From the NCBI GenBank assembly GCA_022494885.1, contig JAGVSM010003734.1, positions 113,191 through 177,190 on the forward strand: a DNA stretch of 64,000 nt, read 5' to 3'. The DNA comes from Micrasema longulum. Its lineage: Eukaryota > Arthropoda > Insecta > Trichoptera > Brachycentridae. Both the position numbers and the translations under genes were made by a program. Each line of letters opens with the position of its first letter. Within the stretch, counting starts at the first letter, position 1. Shown piece by piece: positions 45,741-57,745 of this stretch. The notes under the pieces were generated by a model. The model worked only from the letters and a program-made list of their open reading frames with translations, made no database searches and was not told the DNA's origin.

Positions 45741-45799
45741 ATCATTTTCATTACCATCTTAGTGCTTTGATGAAATGAAAGTTTCAAGTGTGTATAGTT

Positions 45800-47330
45800 T
45801 AGAAATATTGATGATTAATACATAGTTTAAAGATAATTAGATTTAAGTTAATATTAGGACATTAATATATGGTAATATTTGTACTTTTTTAAGACTAAAA
45901 GAACCGTCTGTTTCCTGACAGTTCTCTTTGATCTACAAACATGACAAATGAGACTAGCTTGAGTTTTAGAATTCAATGTCACGTTATGCCAATATTCCAT
46001 TATTGTTATGATCCATTGAAACAGAACAAAGAATTTGGATTGAGAAAACCTAATTATTTTTCAGAATTCAATGGAGGTAAACGATAAGAAAAGAGCGCCT
46101 TTATTTACCGTAACTTAAAGGTACAATAATCATTTCCGCAGGCGAAAATAATCAAACAAATTTAAATGATGGAATGAATTTGGAGACAAAACTTCAAAAT
46201 CGGTTAACCCCTTTGACCAGGGCGTTTATTTAAATGTACACGAAATTAAGGATTAATTTACTCACGAATCTACCGAAATTAAAGAGCGACCAGGTAATTT
46301 TTTAAATTCTGGTTTACCAAACACATCTGTATTCTGCTCGTGTTAGTAGGCAGATTTTTCATTTTAGAAAAGATCGATTTAAGTTTGACATCTGACTTTT
46401 GGCTGGCTTGTTTGTTTTGGAGTGTATTCCTATCGTCTAAATGATAATTAAAACAAGTTTAAAAAACTTACGTTTCTGTATAATGCTGACTACCAACATC
46501 AACAGAAAAAAATGCAGACATACTTAGCCTAGAGTAATAATTCGCTAGAAAAGCCTTCTAGCTCTATTGCATAGAACAAACGTGTTCCAAATGTTTCAAA
46601 ACGTGTAACGGACGCGTCCGGGTGGCTTGCAATTCTCGACCTGAGTACCCACGGCCCGTTGTATTGCTGTAAACTGTAGCTTATTTTGTGGTAATCATAA
46701 AATGGTTTTTGTCCATATAGACGACTCTCTAGCCAGTGGCATATTATAACTCTTAAGTACTTGGCTTTAACAGTAATTAAAAAATAATCTCGACGGTTTT
46801 TAATTTCGGTAGGTATTCAGTGGGTAGGCTGAAAGCAGCGTTGCCAACCCTACTGATTTTTTGGTAGATCAACCGATTTTTGGAGCAATCTACCAAATTC
46901 TTTGCATTATACCGTTTTAAAAATGTCCTGATAAAATGAAATTTCAGAATAGAAATGATTTTTTCTTTAACATTTTGATCAATTGAGTCGTCTATTGCTA
47001 AAACCCGCTATCTCTCTGTGGCCGCCATATGTCAGCCATTGATGTCGGCATAGTGGAGCTATGAAAGAACTCGTCTGCTGCCAGGTACCGTAGAATCAAT
47101 AATGCAGTATTAGGTTTATTTTAAAATGACTTGCACGGAGTTCTACAGGCACGTAAGAGAAAGAGTAAAAAAGTAAAATCATCATGTTTGGTCAACAGGT
47201 ACAACTTCCGCAAGAAACACAACATAAAATGTGAGAAATATACTTTAAATAAATTGTACTTTTTGTTGCTCCCACCCCAGAACGTCCCGACGAGACCCTA
47301 GCCAAATATGGCAACCCTAAGTATAATATC
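45800..47330. other. Interval without assignable gene
   Basis: Moderately AT-rich. I recognise no repeats from the families above and no coding motif. The phrase gttgccaaccctactgat (46.84 kb) resembles the ends of some hAT elements, but no partner was found. Confidence 0.4.
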
Positions 47331-47340
47331 CATGTATATT

Positions 47341-47830
47341 TCATAGCGCAGAAATCTCGAGCCACAGTAATCTATACTCCGAAGTTAGGGAACAGACCAA
47401 TAAAGCCTCCGCCACATCTGGATGTCTTCGTAATATTATTTGGAGCAATAAACATATGCGTTTAAAAAGCAAAGTACGAATATATAAGTCGTGTGTCGGG
47501 CCAATCGTGACATGGAATAGAAACAAGACCCGACACAACCAGGACAAAGAATCTGCTTAGAACATCAAAAATGAAAACAAGGGCAATTACGGGAAGAACG
47601 CTTAGAGACCGAATCCGGAATAAAGAAATAAGACCGACCTGCGGAGATGTTGTGCGATGGAGCGGAGCAAGAAGATTTTGGAGAGACCATTTTAACAGAG
47701 AGGAACTCCAGAATCCCTTAAATTGCAACTAAGGAAATTCCACTTGGTCATCGTTTTCCTGGAAGACCGTCTAAAAGTCGGAGAGACAGTTGGATCTGAA
47801 CGTCCCAAAAGTATCAGCTTTCTGCCATAA
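47341..47830 (+). pseudogene. LINE endonuclease/RT C-terminal remnant (second type)
   Basis: The plus-strand reading gives NKASATSGCLRNIIWSNKHM, then KSKVRIYKSCVGPIVTW. In the next frame come TRTKNLLRTSKMKTRAITGR, TLRDRIRNKEIR and DVVRWSGARRFWRDH. These match the familiar arthropod LINE segment (ASGCLxxxIWxNKxM, KVxIYKxxxRPIxTY, MKTLRxIxGxTLRDRxR, VVRW). PGRPSKSRRDSW-like traces follow. Frameshifts and stops are present and the catalytic core is absent. The minus-strand open frames over this region are shadows. Confidence 0.75.
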
Positions 47831-48164
47831 CAGATAGAAACGAAAAGGGGTAAAAGGAATCAAAAATCGTTAATCGTCCATAAAATATTATTAAGATAAA
47901 CGTGATGTTTTGCAGACATTTTTTTTATACGAAGATGTTATCTTATTTTCGTACCAGGAATCCGCTAAAAAGGTCTTAATTTAGTACCGATGCGACAATA
48001 ACACTGTTTAGACTAACAAACTCTCGAATAATCTCTGAAAAATCTAAGGAATGTCCATTTATTTACTCCGATACGATCTGGGTTGAAATAATCGGGTTCA
48101 TGCGCAAGGAGAACCTAAGACTGAGAGGAGGGATAAAGTAATAAAAAATATTTGAAAATAAGGG

Positions 48165-48285
48165 CCAAGGGCAAGGGTTTCAAAATAACACAGCCGGATA
48201 AACTTCATCCCCGTCAGAAAACATTTCTTCTCTTTTACTTCACAAACCTCAACAGCTGGAAAAACTGAAGAAATGCGTGTGCTAT
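48165..48285 (+). repeat. Repeat B fragment
   Basis: Only the middle portion is recognisable: tcttctcttttacttcac, aaacctcaacagctgg, aaactgaagaaatg. Strongly diverged. Confidence 0.45.
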
Positions 48286-48593
48286 ATTAAAATATAACAC
48301 TTAACATATCAATTCGTAAATTTCTAATTTTTACTCCCTTTTCTCTGTACTTCTTCCTCAATTTTTAAAAACAATATCTATAATGCTCATATCACTTCCG
48401 TTCCCAAAACAACAATCAGTCAATTTCCCCCAAATATTCCAGCTAAATCCATTTTTTAATTTTCATTTTTCGTATTTTTTAAAAAAAAGATAACATTTTA
48501 GTAAACGAACACGCCTATGCGCCAGTTGAGCGGCTACATGCACAAAAAAAATATACGAGTAATTAAACATAATTTTAAAAAAAATTGTAAGTA

Positions 48594-48920
48594 TATTGCA
48601 AAAGACAGCTGCGAGACATTGCGTAGATTTTATATACTATTAAACGTGTTGTCCAGATGTTTATAAAAAAATTTGTTTATGTAATAATTTTAAGTATTCT
48701 TTTATAATATGCATGCTCTCACTTTCCATTATGTTGTATCCCAACTCAACACATGGCTCTTGGCCTCATAGAGGGATACGGTATTTTTTTTGTGTAATAT
48801 ATATTTATTTATTTAGTATTTCACAGTTTTAAAATGTACAGAGTTTATTTGTTTCAGGTCCCGACTAGCTAGGAAATTCCTGTGTTTAGGAAGGACCTTA
48901 TTTTATTCATGTGTTTTTTT
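48594..48920 (+). mobile_element. LINE 3'-end solo copy plus hairpin tail
   Basis: The stretch 48594-48815 repeats the 39.65 kb tail (cgagacattgcgtagatttt, gttgtccagatgtttat, ctcttggcctcatag). The stretch 48826-48918 repeats the 7.8 kb hairpin (aggtcccgactagctagg, aaattcctgtgttta, ggaaggacc). They may be two adjacent LINE tails. Confidence 0.6.
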
Positions 48921-48984
48921 TATTTTTTATTTCATTGAATGATGCTTAATAAATTCAAAGAATAATAATAACATTATAAAAAAT

Positions 48985-49260
48985 CAATATAAATTTAAAT
49001 TAGAAAACATGCAAGTAATAATAATAAAATTGAATCATAAAAATAGATTAGAAAATATGCCATTAATAGTAAATAAATGAGACACAATTATTATAAATTA
49101 TAAAACATACCGATAATAATAAAAATTGAACCACAAATACACATTATAATATATAAAATGAGTAATTAAGAAATTAAACAAAAATATAAATTGGAAAACA
49201 TACCGATAATAATAAAAATTGAAGAACAAAAATAAATTACAGAATATACCATTTTTATTT
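48985..49260 (+). repeat. Degenerate tandem repeat
   Basis: The repeated phrases gaaaacatgcaagtaataa, gaaaatatgccattaatag, aaaacataccgataataat (twice) and aataaaaattgaaccac / aataaaaattgaagaac suggest a period of roughly 55-60 bp with variable spacing. It follows a LINE tail. Confidence 0.55.
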
Positions 49261-49967
49261 TTTTTTAAAAATAAGATACGGTTAAAATACTAGTTTTAAA
49301 AAGAAAAAAAAACATATGTAAATGAATAAACATTAAAAGTAAAAATAAAATATACATAAAAACAATAAGAGATTTTTTTCAATTAAAAGCAACACAATTT
49401 TTAGTCATGAAAATAATTACAGGATATAAAAAGGTCTACCCCTAATCCACTTGCTCACCTTCTTCTTATAATTGAAAAAAAACTGCATACCTACATTGGA
49501 ACTTAAAACTACTTTCCTGGACATGTTTTCTATACTGCCCCTCCCTATTATTGTCATGGTTTAAAAAATAATGTATGTACATTATATTTCTATTTTCATA
49601 CGGCAATAAACACGCCAAACACTTTTAGTAAAGTTATAAATAAAAAAAAGTAATAATATTAAAATATTTGTAAAATACGAGTTAGGTTGGATTATTATTA
49701 CGATAAGTGTTTCCTTAAATACATTGACTTTATATTAATTAATTTTCTCATTAATCAAGTAAGGTAAAGTGGGGAGAAAATTACATATCGTACCTACAGA
49801 AGGCACGATTAAAACGACATTAAGCTATTTTATAGTACGTTGAGCTTAAATCAATACAATATTAACGATCGAATTAACAAGACGTGGGTTTAGATTAAAT
49901 TAACCTATTACTAATTAACAATAAATAAGTCACTGGCCTAGATCTAAGAATGATATACCATATTTTA

Positions 49968-50325
49968 TTTTTCAAGAATATTTTGAGTTAGTCCAATTTT
50001 TTGTAGACAAGGACTGGTTAACACCTCATATGGTGGTAGATCAACATAATATTACGACGGGGATGAAGAAAATTTAAGAAAAGGATATGGAAATCTAGGC
50101 ACCTACTGAACTTACGACTTGACATTGGCCGGGTAGAGTGACCAGGCCCCAAATTGAAACTGGACCAGGAAAAGTATAAAAAATATTTTCAGGCACATCA
50201 ATAAAGGTTTGTGCTTTTTGACTTCACTTACATCGACAGATGAAAGAATTTAAGAATTATGGATGTTTAATTATATGCAGTATGGTAAATGTTACACAGT
50301 GTGTAAAGTGGCTCATAAAATAAGG
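49968..50325. repeat. Repeat B copy, composite
   Basis: It includes atattttgagttagtcc, tgtagacaaggactgg, gaaatctaggcacctactg, ggaccaggaaaagtata, cgacagatgaaagaattt and gttacacagtgtgtaaagtg. Parts face opposite directions, so it is a rearranged or fold-back copy. Confidence 0.58.
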
Positions 50326-50394
50326 GTATATTGAAATTTAATATCGATTCACCTTTATTTTACCGCGCCCTGTGGATTTGGAAGATATATGAGG

Positions 50395-50900
50395 GTATTT
50401 ATTTATTTGAGACATAAATCCCAACTCCATGGGACTAAAAGTCCTGTGTTGAGATGGGACTAGCAATTAGTTGACACAGACACATGAGTATATCACCACA
50501 AATATAGGATCAGAAACATAAAAAATATATTTTTAAAAAAAACACATACATGGTACATCAATATGGTAAACAGTAAACTCAAACATTCGGAAAATAATCA
50601 AGGAGTTTCCTACGCAAATCTCTCTCACTAAGGAAAATCCAGTCCTTAACTCCTTTCTTGAAAATAGTTTTTGTCCTTCAAGGAGTATTGTCTGAGAGCT
50701 AAAAACGCTCTTCTAAAATATTGAACACTCTCGGTGCGATAAATAAGAGATGCCTCTGAGCAAAAGTCGTACGTGTTTTGGGTATGACATAATTCATGCT
50801 CTAGGAAAGCATTAGAAGCACACATAGAAAGTATTAGAAGCAAACTTAGAAATCTCCGTCGAAGGAGTGATTGAGATATTTGCGAAAAAACTTAGAAAAA
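50395..50900 (-). pseudogene. Jockey-like LINE C-terminus
   Basis: On minus, IAPRVFNILEERF (about 50755-50715) is followed, in another frame, by FKKGVKDWIFLSERDLRR and KLLDYFPNV (about 50665-50590). These correspond to the VYN-LP and K-WI features at 17.2 and 54.7 kb. The 3' UTR ends near 50395 with tttatgtctcaaataaata (minus). It is directly adjacent to the RTE fragment on the opposite strand. Confidence 0.65.
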
Positions 50901-50937
50901 CGAACTGTGAGATTTCTAATAATGCTTCATTAACTCA

Positions 50938-51725
50938 ATGAAGATGAACGAAAGCAAGTCAAAAGTGATGGTATTTGAAAGGGATAGTGAGGTTACTGAC
51001 TGCATAATAAATGTAAACAACGAATGTCTCGAACAAGTAGAAGAATTTGTGTATCTGGGAAGTATGTTTTCAAGAGATGGAAGAGTAGAAAACGATGATG
51101 AAAGGAGAGTGAATGCGGGCAACAAAATGAACGGAGCACTAAGCACAGTAATTGCTAATAAGAATATGTCAATCGAAGCTAAACTGGCAGTGCACAACGG
51201 AGTTTTAGTCCCAACACTTATGTATGGAAGTGAAACATGGAACTGGCAGAGGAAGGATGAAAGCCGAGTGAACGCGGTTGAAATGCGATCTCTTAGACGA
51301 ATGTGTGGGAAATCAATGTATGACAGGGTTACAAATGATGAAATCAGGCGAGAGTGTAAATCTGAGTCAAGTATAATTGATAAGATTAAGAAAGGGTCTC
51401 TGAGATGGTTTGGTCACGTAAAACGAATGGACGACGAAAGAGTGGTAAAACAAGTATATATGGCGAAAATGAACGGTAACGTGAGACGAGGACGACCAAG
51501 GAAGACGTGGCATGATCAGATAAACCAAAAGCTTAAGTCTGGTCATGTCAAAAGCAGACAGAACCGAAGGGCATGTATGACAAGATGTATGAATGTGGAA
51601 GAAGCTAGGAATGTATGCCAGGATAGACGTGTTTGGCGGTCCATTTCTCTGCCTACCCCTACGGGGAAATGGCGTGATGGTAGTAGTAAAAGAATGGTAA
51701 GTTTGCAGTGTTAAGTAGTGTAATT
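50938..51725 (+). pseudogene. RTE-like LINE, 258-codon C-terminal ORF
   Basis: The ORF 50938-51714 is uninterrupted: KSKVMVFERDSEV (residues 7-19), EFVYLGSMFSRDGR (39-52), HNGVLVPTLMYGSETW, EMRSLRRMCGKSMYD, IIDKIKKGSLRWFGHV, RGRPRKTWHDQINQ, RACMTRCMNVEEA, then LPTPTGKW. It aligns with the 42.2-43.5 kb copy but lacks motifs A-C. The Met at 50938 lies close to where homology begins and reflects 5' truncation rather than a true start. The element tail (gatggtagtagtaaaag) replaces the stop context. The open frame suggests a young copy. Confidence 0.88.
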
Positions 51726-51939
51726 GAAATCTGTTTTTGCAAGATTTAGAGACGGTTTTGAATTACGCTATTATTTAGGTAGGTAGGTTTAGTTTATGTA
51801 TAGTTTATTTTGGCATCAATAACTAATTTTCCGTTTTTGGTGGAACTTTCTAAGTTCGCTTCTGATACCCTTATATACGTGTGAAATGGGCCTATGAAAA
51901 CATCTCGCCTGTCATGTACATTACTAAAAATCGCTGATA

Positions 51940-52015
51940 AACTGCGATTCAGTACCTATGCAGTCCCTTATGCACCATTGGATGCGAATAAGGAAATGAT
52001 GGTGACATGTTTTTC
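51940..52015 (+). repeat. SINE-E 3' fragment
   Basis: The segment cagtcccttatgcaccattg, then gatgcgaataaggaaatgat and ggtgacatg is the 3' third of SINE-E. The head is missing. Confidence 0.55.
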
Positions 52016-53354
52016 AATTCATTTAGATACAAAACGAATCGGAATCATTGGTTGTAATTAAACGCAAACATTACGGTGAGAAAGGAGAGACTGGGTGGCT
52101 ATAAATGGTAAATTTGCGTCGAGTAATTTGATATTAATTAAAGAAAACTGCAAATACGAGCCTTGATGGCGTGAAAAATTCTTCGGATAGCCTTCTCTGC
52201 CTCACCCATTACGAGAGGCCACTTACACGAAAAGGTACATGGCGGTAGTGATGCGCGAAATTTAAAAATAGCCGGTTAAAAGAACATCCCATTAATTCAA
52301 TGATAATCGGTTGTATCTAAAAATGTTGTAAACAGATACAGGATTACGTAAAAAATCAGATGAATTTAAAAAAATACAGAATATTTCAGACGATTTTTTT
52401 CCTTTTCATGATCTTTCCTTTTTCAGTTTAAGTGCCAAAATATTTACCGTAATATATTATTGTATTATTTTGGAGCAATGGCAGACAACTCAACATACAT
52501 ACATGGATCATATGCAGGATATACAATAATTATTATATTTATATGTATAATTCCTCTGTACGTGTGATGTCACCGTACTCCTCCTAAACGGCTTAACCAA
52601 TTGACGTGCGGTTTTAAGAAAAATATAGATCTTTTCGCTGTGGGCGTAGGAGCATAAATGTTTTATTCATCGATCTACCAGGGTTGCGTTCGAGGAGAAT
52701 GCATTTGCAAAAAAATAGAAAGATGTTGTTTTTTTGTGTATAAAAAAAGTTTGAATGTTTACAAACAGCATTTGTTTTTTGTGGATCTCGATCAGATTCT
52801 TTTCTTAAATTCCTTATAATTTCTACCCATTTATTTATTTTTATTAGATTTTTGGTAACACTAAAATAATATTAAATTCAATACATTTTTAAAAATCGTA
52901 TTCCAACATAAGTACGCCACTTTGTTGGTGAGACGATCGGAGTTTGACGTTTGCAAAAAGAATGCCATATTTGAAAAAATATTTATTTTATGTTATGGAA
53001 TTCAACCATAAACAAGTACCTACTTAAATTCAATATATTTTGAATATCAACAATTTTTAGGTTTGGAATTTAATCACAAACAAGTACCTAGATGAAAAGT
53101 ATTTTTCCAAGATGATAGCAGGCAAGCCAATGGGTCCGCCAGTACTCGTATAATATTGCTAGACCCGTCACCTGTATAATCGTTCGTTAAGAACCGAATA
53201 TTTAACTAACATTTCTAATATATTTAGATACGTATTTCTTTATTTATGCCCATGGATTTTTACGTCATACAAACATACTTAACAATTTATTTTTTGCATA
53301 ATCGCTCGGGGCCTCGATTATGATGGGAAGATAAAGACTTCATACCTTCACCTT

Positions 53355-53640
53355 GACGGTATAGTTGAAGATAAATTCTCTCTAACGATTACGAAGATAC
53401 ACTACCAACCCCCCACCTTCAAGTTTTGGATAGGTACATCGATATGAAGCAAGGGGAAGCGTACGTCACGGTACACATATCTACACACTGAAATGACATA
53501 GCTTCAGTATGACGTCATAGTTGAAGTAACACTACTGATCCCCCCACCATCAAGTTTTGATGTAAGTACATCAGTTTATACCGACGGGTCTAGAACCCCT
53601 CGATACGTTTATCTACGCATTAAAAGTGACAAAAATTTTG
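53355..53640 (+). repeat. Diverged tandem duplication (about 135 bp unit)
   Basis: Unit 1 (cttcaccttgacggtatag, accccccaccttcaagtttt, atctacacactgaaatgaca) and unit 2 (cttcagtatgacgtcatag, tccccccaccatcaagtttt, atctacgcattaaaagtgac) are collinear. No coding was seen. Confidence 0.6.
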
Positions 53641-53684
53641 GTCCACCGATCAATTTTTTCTTTAATTACGATTTACTAAATTTT

Positions 53685-54165
53685 TTGTTCGTTTTGAGGT
53701 GGGCACTTTTTTTCTTAAAAGCCCATTCAAAATATAAGAGAGAAATAAGTAAATTTTGAAGTTGAATTAAATTTTGACATAACTGTCAGTTTCCGAAACG
53801 AGTGGCTAGATGCAAAAAAAAATATCGCTAGATTCTGCCCTACTAACATATAAGAGTATCTAGGCGTAAGAAAGTTGCCACTATAAAAAAAAAATGTTAT
53901 TATATTTTTTCCGTCTGTTTTACTATCTTCCGGAGTGTACGTATCGAGACGTTAAAGGAGCCGGCATTGTCGTCACTCGGTAGATAAATACAGACAATCG
54001 TTAAGCATATCGTCTTGGCAAGTGTCAAAAGTCTTTTAAAAATCATGTTCAAGCGAGCATTTTTTTGCTTGAATTGGAATTTATTGGAGTTTATAATCGC
54101 TTTGAAGTGGGCACTTTTTATCACAGAAGCCTATTTAAAATATAAATGAGAACTATTTTAAATGT
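53685..54165 (+). repeat. Direct repeat pair about 405 bp apart
   Basis: The segment gttttgaggtgggcacttt, then aagcccattcaaaatataa (53691-53745) recurs as tttgaagtgggcacttttta, then aagcctatttaaaatataa (54102-54148). Origin unclear. Confidence 0.5.
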
Positions 54166-54329
54166 TAGTGAAGTAATTTTTGTGGTCATTCATTGGTTCG
54201 TTTCGATCATATGATGTTGAGATGATAATTAGGTAAAACATACCGATGAAGATACAGGTAGTACAGAAGTTAAGCATACCGTCTCGATAAATAAGAAATA
54301 TAATTAGCCTAAAAGAACTTGTAAAAATA

Positions 54330-55080
54330 TATTACGAAATAACTCAACCAGTTTTAGAATATGGGATAATTGGGTAGGGGTGTGCAGATGACACACTGAT
54401 CAAGCAAATAATAATTACACAAAAAGTTTTAATAAAAATTATCTAAGAGTCCCAATCAGAACTAGCTCCCTCTGTATATTTGAAAATCATGTAAAATCTA
54501 TAAAACAACTTTATGTAAAAGCTCTGTTACTATACGCACGTAAACATTATTCTCTACCTTCCGTTACAAATACACGGGCTACTAGATACTCCACCCTGAT
54601 GCTGAAAAAAAATGTAAAATACAACCTTCGATCAAAGAGGATTGGCATACTACTTGTTTAAAGTGTACAATCTACTTCCATTATCCATAAGGACAATTAC
54701 TAAGTTCTCACAATATTAAATTGCTATTAAGAAATGGATAGTGGAGGTGGGTTGCACACGAATCGATGAGTGGATCAAGCCAAATAGGTAAAATGTGTGT
54801 ACTGTTTATGAAATTTGTTCTATTGGTTTATATAAATTGATTATGTTTTTTATGATTATTTTAGTTTTTAATTGTTTATTATGTAAATAATAATTAGGTT
54901 AATTGGATTAATTAGGTTTTTTTTATTGTTATTATGTTAACTTTGTTAAATAGCTAATTCTAGGCATGTTTCACATTTTGTAAAATGTTTCCCTCGGCAC
55001 GGGACACCCCAGTGAGGGAACATTATTATGTATAAAAAAATAAATACAAACAATGTAAAAGTATAAATAAATATACAGAT
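54330..55080 (+). pseudogene. Jockey-like LINE C-terminus and 3' UTR
   Basis: It begins QPVLEYGIIGWGGADDTLIK, then QKVLIKII. A later frame has YARKHYSLPSVTNTRATRYS, then FKVYNLLPLSIRTITKF and IKKWIVEVG. It shares VYNxLP and K-WI features with 17.2 and 50.6 kb. The 3' UTR ends with ttccctcggcacgggacac, cccagtgagggaac and an (aaat)n-type tail near 55078. Frameshifts are present. Confidence 0.68.
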
Positions 55081-55097
55081 GAAGATAGCGTTCATAA

Positions 55098-55456
55098 TTG
55101 AGGCCCAGGTGCGAAATATTTATGCTGCAAAAAAAATCGAATTATGTGATCACAGTTGGTTGTGTGCATTACTACTTATCGGTTGTCAGCAAAAACCAAG
55201 CCCTTCCGAAAGTGGCCCTTGGTCCCCATAAGGAATGCGCGGCTCGTGGTACTCCAAATTTTCAATCACCAACTTGCGGGGCGTGTTTTTGCCGGGGGTC
55301 ATTTTTCGCTCGTATTACCGAGTCCGAAGCGTCACCAAATTCCAACTGCCACTCTATTTAATAAGGAATTTGAGGACATTTAATTTTTTTTTAACTGCTG
55401 AAATACCAAATATGTTTTTTGTTTGGTTGGTTGAGCGTTTTATACACTGCGGATGA
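55098..55456 (+). other. Overlapping open frames, unassigned
   Basis: Three overlapping plus-strand frames of 73-87 codons cover a locally less AT-rich segment (cgaaagtggcccttggtcc, cttgcggggcgtgtttttgc). None shows a domain that I recognise. It may be a fragment of an unrecognised LINE. Repeat D starts at its right edge. Confidence 0.2.
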
Positions 55457-55524
55457 CTCTCTTGTCGTGATTTGCAGCTCGAACTCAGTGGATTCCGTAT
55501 TGACATTGATGTCACATAAGTCCT
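55445..55524 (+). repeat. Repeat D copy 2 (uninterrupted)
   Basis: It matches 31762-31839 plus 32183-32195 without the retroposon insertion, so it shows the pre-insertion sequence (gacattgatgtcacataag). Confidence 0.66.
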
Positions 55525-55820
55525 GTACACAGGGATTCTTTAAACCCTGTCACATCTGAAACCACGATGATCAGTATGAGCAAGATGATATATTGGCACA
55601 TTAAGATATTTTTTTAGGGAGTCTGACACACCGTTAACCGCGCGGCCACGCCCCCCTCGCTTCTCCCCTGCAGAAGTGAGCAACCATTTGTTATTTTTAA
55701 TATTTTATTTTTACAAATTTTCTTCGTTCTAAATAAATTTTTTTATATGTTATTATGTCTTCTTACCCAAACTGATCATCGTGGTTTCGGATGTGACGAT
55801 GGTTTAAGGAACACTCTGTA
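55525..55820. mobile_element. Repeat C, copy 2, with deletion in left arm
   Basis: The outer arms ctttaaaccctgtcacatc and gtttcggatgtgac are present, as is the right inner arm (agtgagcaaccatttg). The left inner arm is deleted between aatatttttttaggga and gtctgacacacc. Repeat D precedes it, as in copy 1. Confidence 0.68.
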
Positions 55821-55829
55821 TAATACAAG

Positions 55830-57290
55830 ATTGTATACATTTCTTTTTTTTTTTTTCAAAATAATGAAGTCGTACATTATGTCTATAACTAGCCTAAATT
55901 AGAAGATTTTTTTTACAAACTATAAAAAATAGTTCATTTAACGGTATATGTATTAAAAAATATGTCATCTTTTTATTAATATAACACGATGCTACAGCCC
56001 CGTTTCCATAGTGATTTTTTAGCAATCTTTTAATAGTTAAATGCATACAAATAAAAAAAAAATTAAAGCCAATCTACAGGCTTGTGAGAGCCCAAATAAA
56101 TTGGCACTAATGATATATAATACAAAGAATTTACTAAACACGTTCACTGCGTTCAATATATCACGAACAATGACGTAATGAACTGTAGCAAGTACTTAGT
56201 ACAACACTGACCGATTGTTTACAGTGCTAAGACTAAAAAACAGCAATTGTAGACATGTTGCAGAATATTTGGTTGGGAACCCTGACAGCACCAACCTGAC
56301 ACGGCTCCCGTGACCGACGCGGGGCTAAAATTTTTGCATGGACACGGGAGTCGTGTCCGACACACCGAACGTGTTAACCCAAACAATCTTAGAGTAAAAA
56401 TACACCTAGAGCTAATAGAGTCGCCCATACGGCCAAAAACAATTTTACGATAATTAACCACGAAGTTAGCTACAGCTTACAGAACAGGCCGTAGGTACTC
56501 GGGTACCGAGAACTGCAAGCGCAACCCAAAACCGTTACACGTTTGTTGTTAAACTAAAAATCAAACTAAAACCAAACCAAAAATTTGGAACGCTTTTGTC
56601 CTATGCAAAAGAGCTAAAGGGCTTCTCTAGAGAATTATTACTCTGAGCTTAGAATCTATTTAAATGTCCAATATAGTCATGACATGATCTAGACAGACAT
56701 GGCAAGAGTGTCATCTCAAGCCAGGAGTGATAACACCCCTTGCTTCTTGAACGCTTGGTCTTGCTGTAGGAACACATCGACAGTACTGTTTAGTGAGAGT
56801 TTGTTAACTATTCTGAGGATCCTCGGCAGAGAGGAAAAGAATCCTTATTTAAATTGAAAGTATTTTGTCGAAGGAGCCTAATGTCACTGGGGATGAACTG
56901 AATTCACATGTTTGTATTGCGCTTTCCCTTAAAGGGAAGCGGAGTTGCCTAAATTTTGTCTCGTCATTGTTCCAATCAATCTCTTTTTGTGTTCCCAACC
57001 GTGTTACCAGAAGTCAAAATACGGCAGCTGTTGTTTTTATACCCCAATGTCCAGAATGTGCAGATTAGTAGATTCGTCGCTCATTGTGGAGTTTTTGGGA
57101 TAGATCTTCCCACTTTTCGTAGACCTCTTCGCCATTAACACACTGTGGGATGAAGAACGATTAGAACGAATATCTCGAAGTTTTATGTGCATAAAGTGTT
57201 TACCATTATTTTATTATCCTTCTTCATGTTTGCTACATATATTTATGTTCTGTTTGTTCAGTTTCTAGCATATATGAAATATTTACTTAT
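55830..57290. other. Interval without assignable elements
   Basis: 56.25-57.15 kb is less AT-rich than the surroundings. It carries open frames on both strands (for example 56865-57068, and 56219-56461 on minus) without recognised domains. No repeat family match was found. It could be single-copy DNA. Confidence 0.35.
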
Positions 57291-57299
57291 TTAAATCTT

Positions 57300-57745
57300 C
57301 AAATACAAAGAACTTTGGCGAACTTATTGCTAAAAACAATATCTTCCAGCTAACCAAAAAACAGACTGGTCAAAAATTTGTACTAAAAACCAGAATATAT
57401 ATCAAAAGATGATAACACGAAACAAACCTAATTAATTTAAAATAAAAACTGCTTTTTTATTGGGGAGATAAGACTTGCACTTGATTCAAGGAAAGTAAAG
57501 GAATAAAATACATATTTAAAAAAAACAATAAAACACAAAAAAGTCGGGATTCTAAGGATACATAGTAATGTTTAAGGCGCTTTTTGAAGGTGGCTAGAGA
57601 AGGTGCATTTTTAATATGGAGAGGTAGCCCATTCCAAAGTCTAGCACCTTGAACAGAAAAGGACTTGCTGAAAAATGATGTGCTATGTCGAGGAATGGAA
57701 AGTGTTCCTTCCTAAGAAGAGCGAAGCGATAGATTTATGTATTTT
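57300..57745 (-). pseudogene. CR1/Jockey-like LINE family K, copy 2
   Basis: On minus the coding end (HFPFLDIAHHFSASPFLFKV, DFGMGYLSI) is followed by frameshifted sequence. The 3' UTR block ctggaagatattgttttta, gcaataagttcgccaaag at about 57310-57360 matches 30.84 kb. Shorter and more decayed than copy 1. Confidence 0.7.

Noticed and set aside
52540..52700. Possible Helitron-type 5' region (ctcctaaacggcttaacc, aattgacgtgcgg)
   Set aside because: The phrase resembles a common arthropod repeat motif, but no TC start, CTRR end or hairpin could be paired with it.
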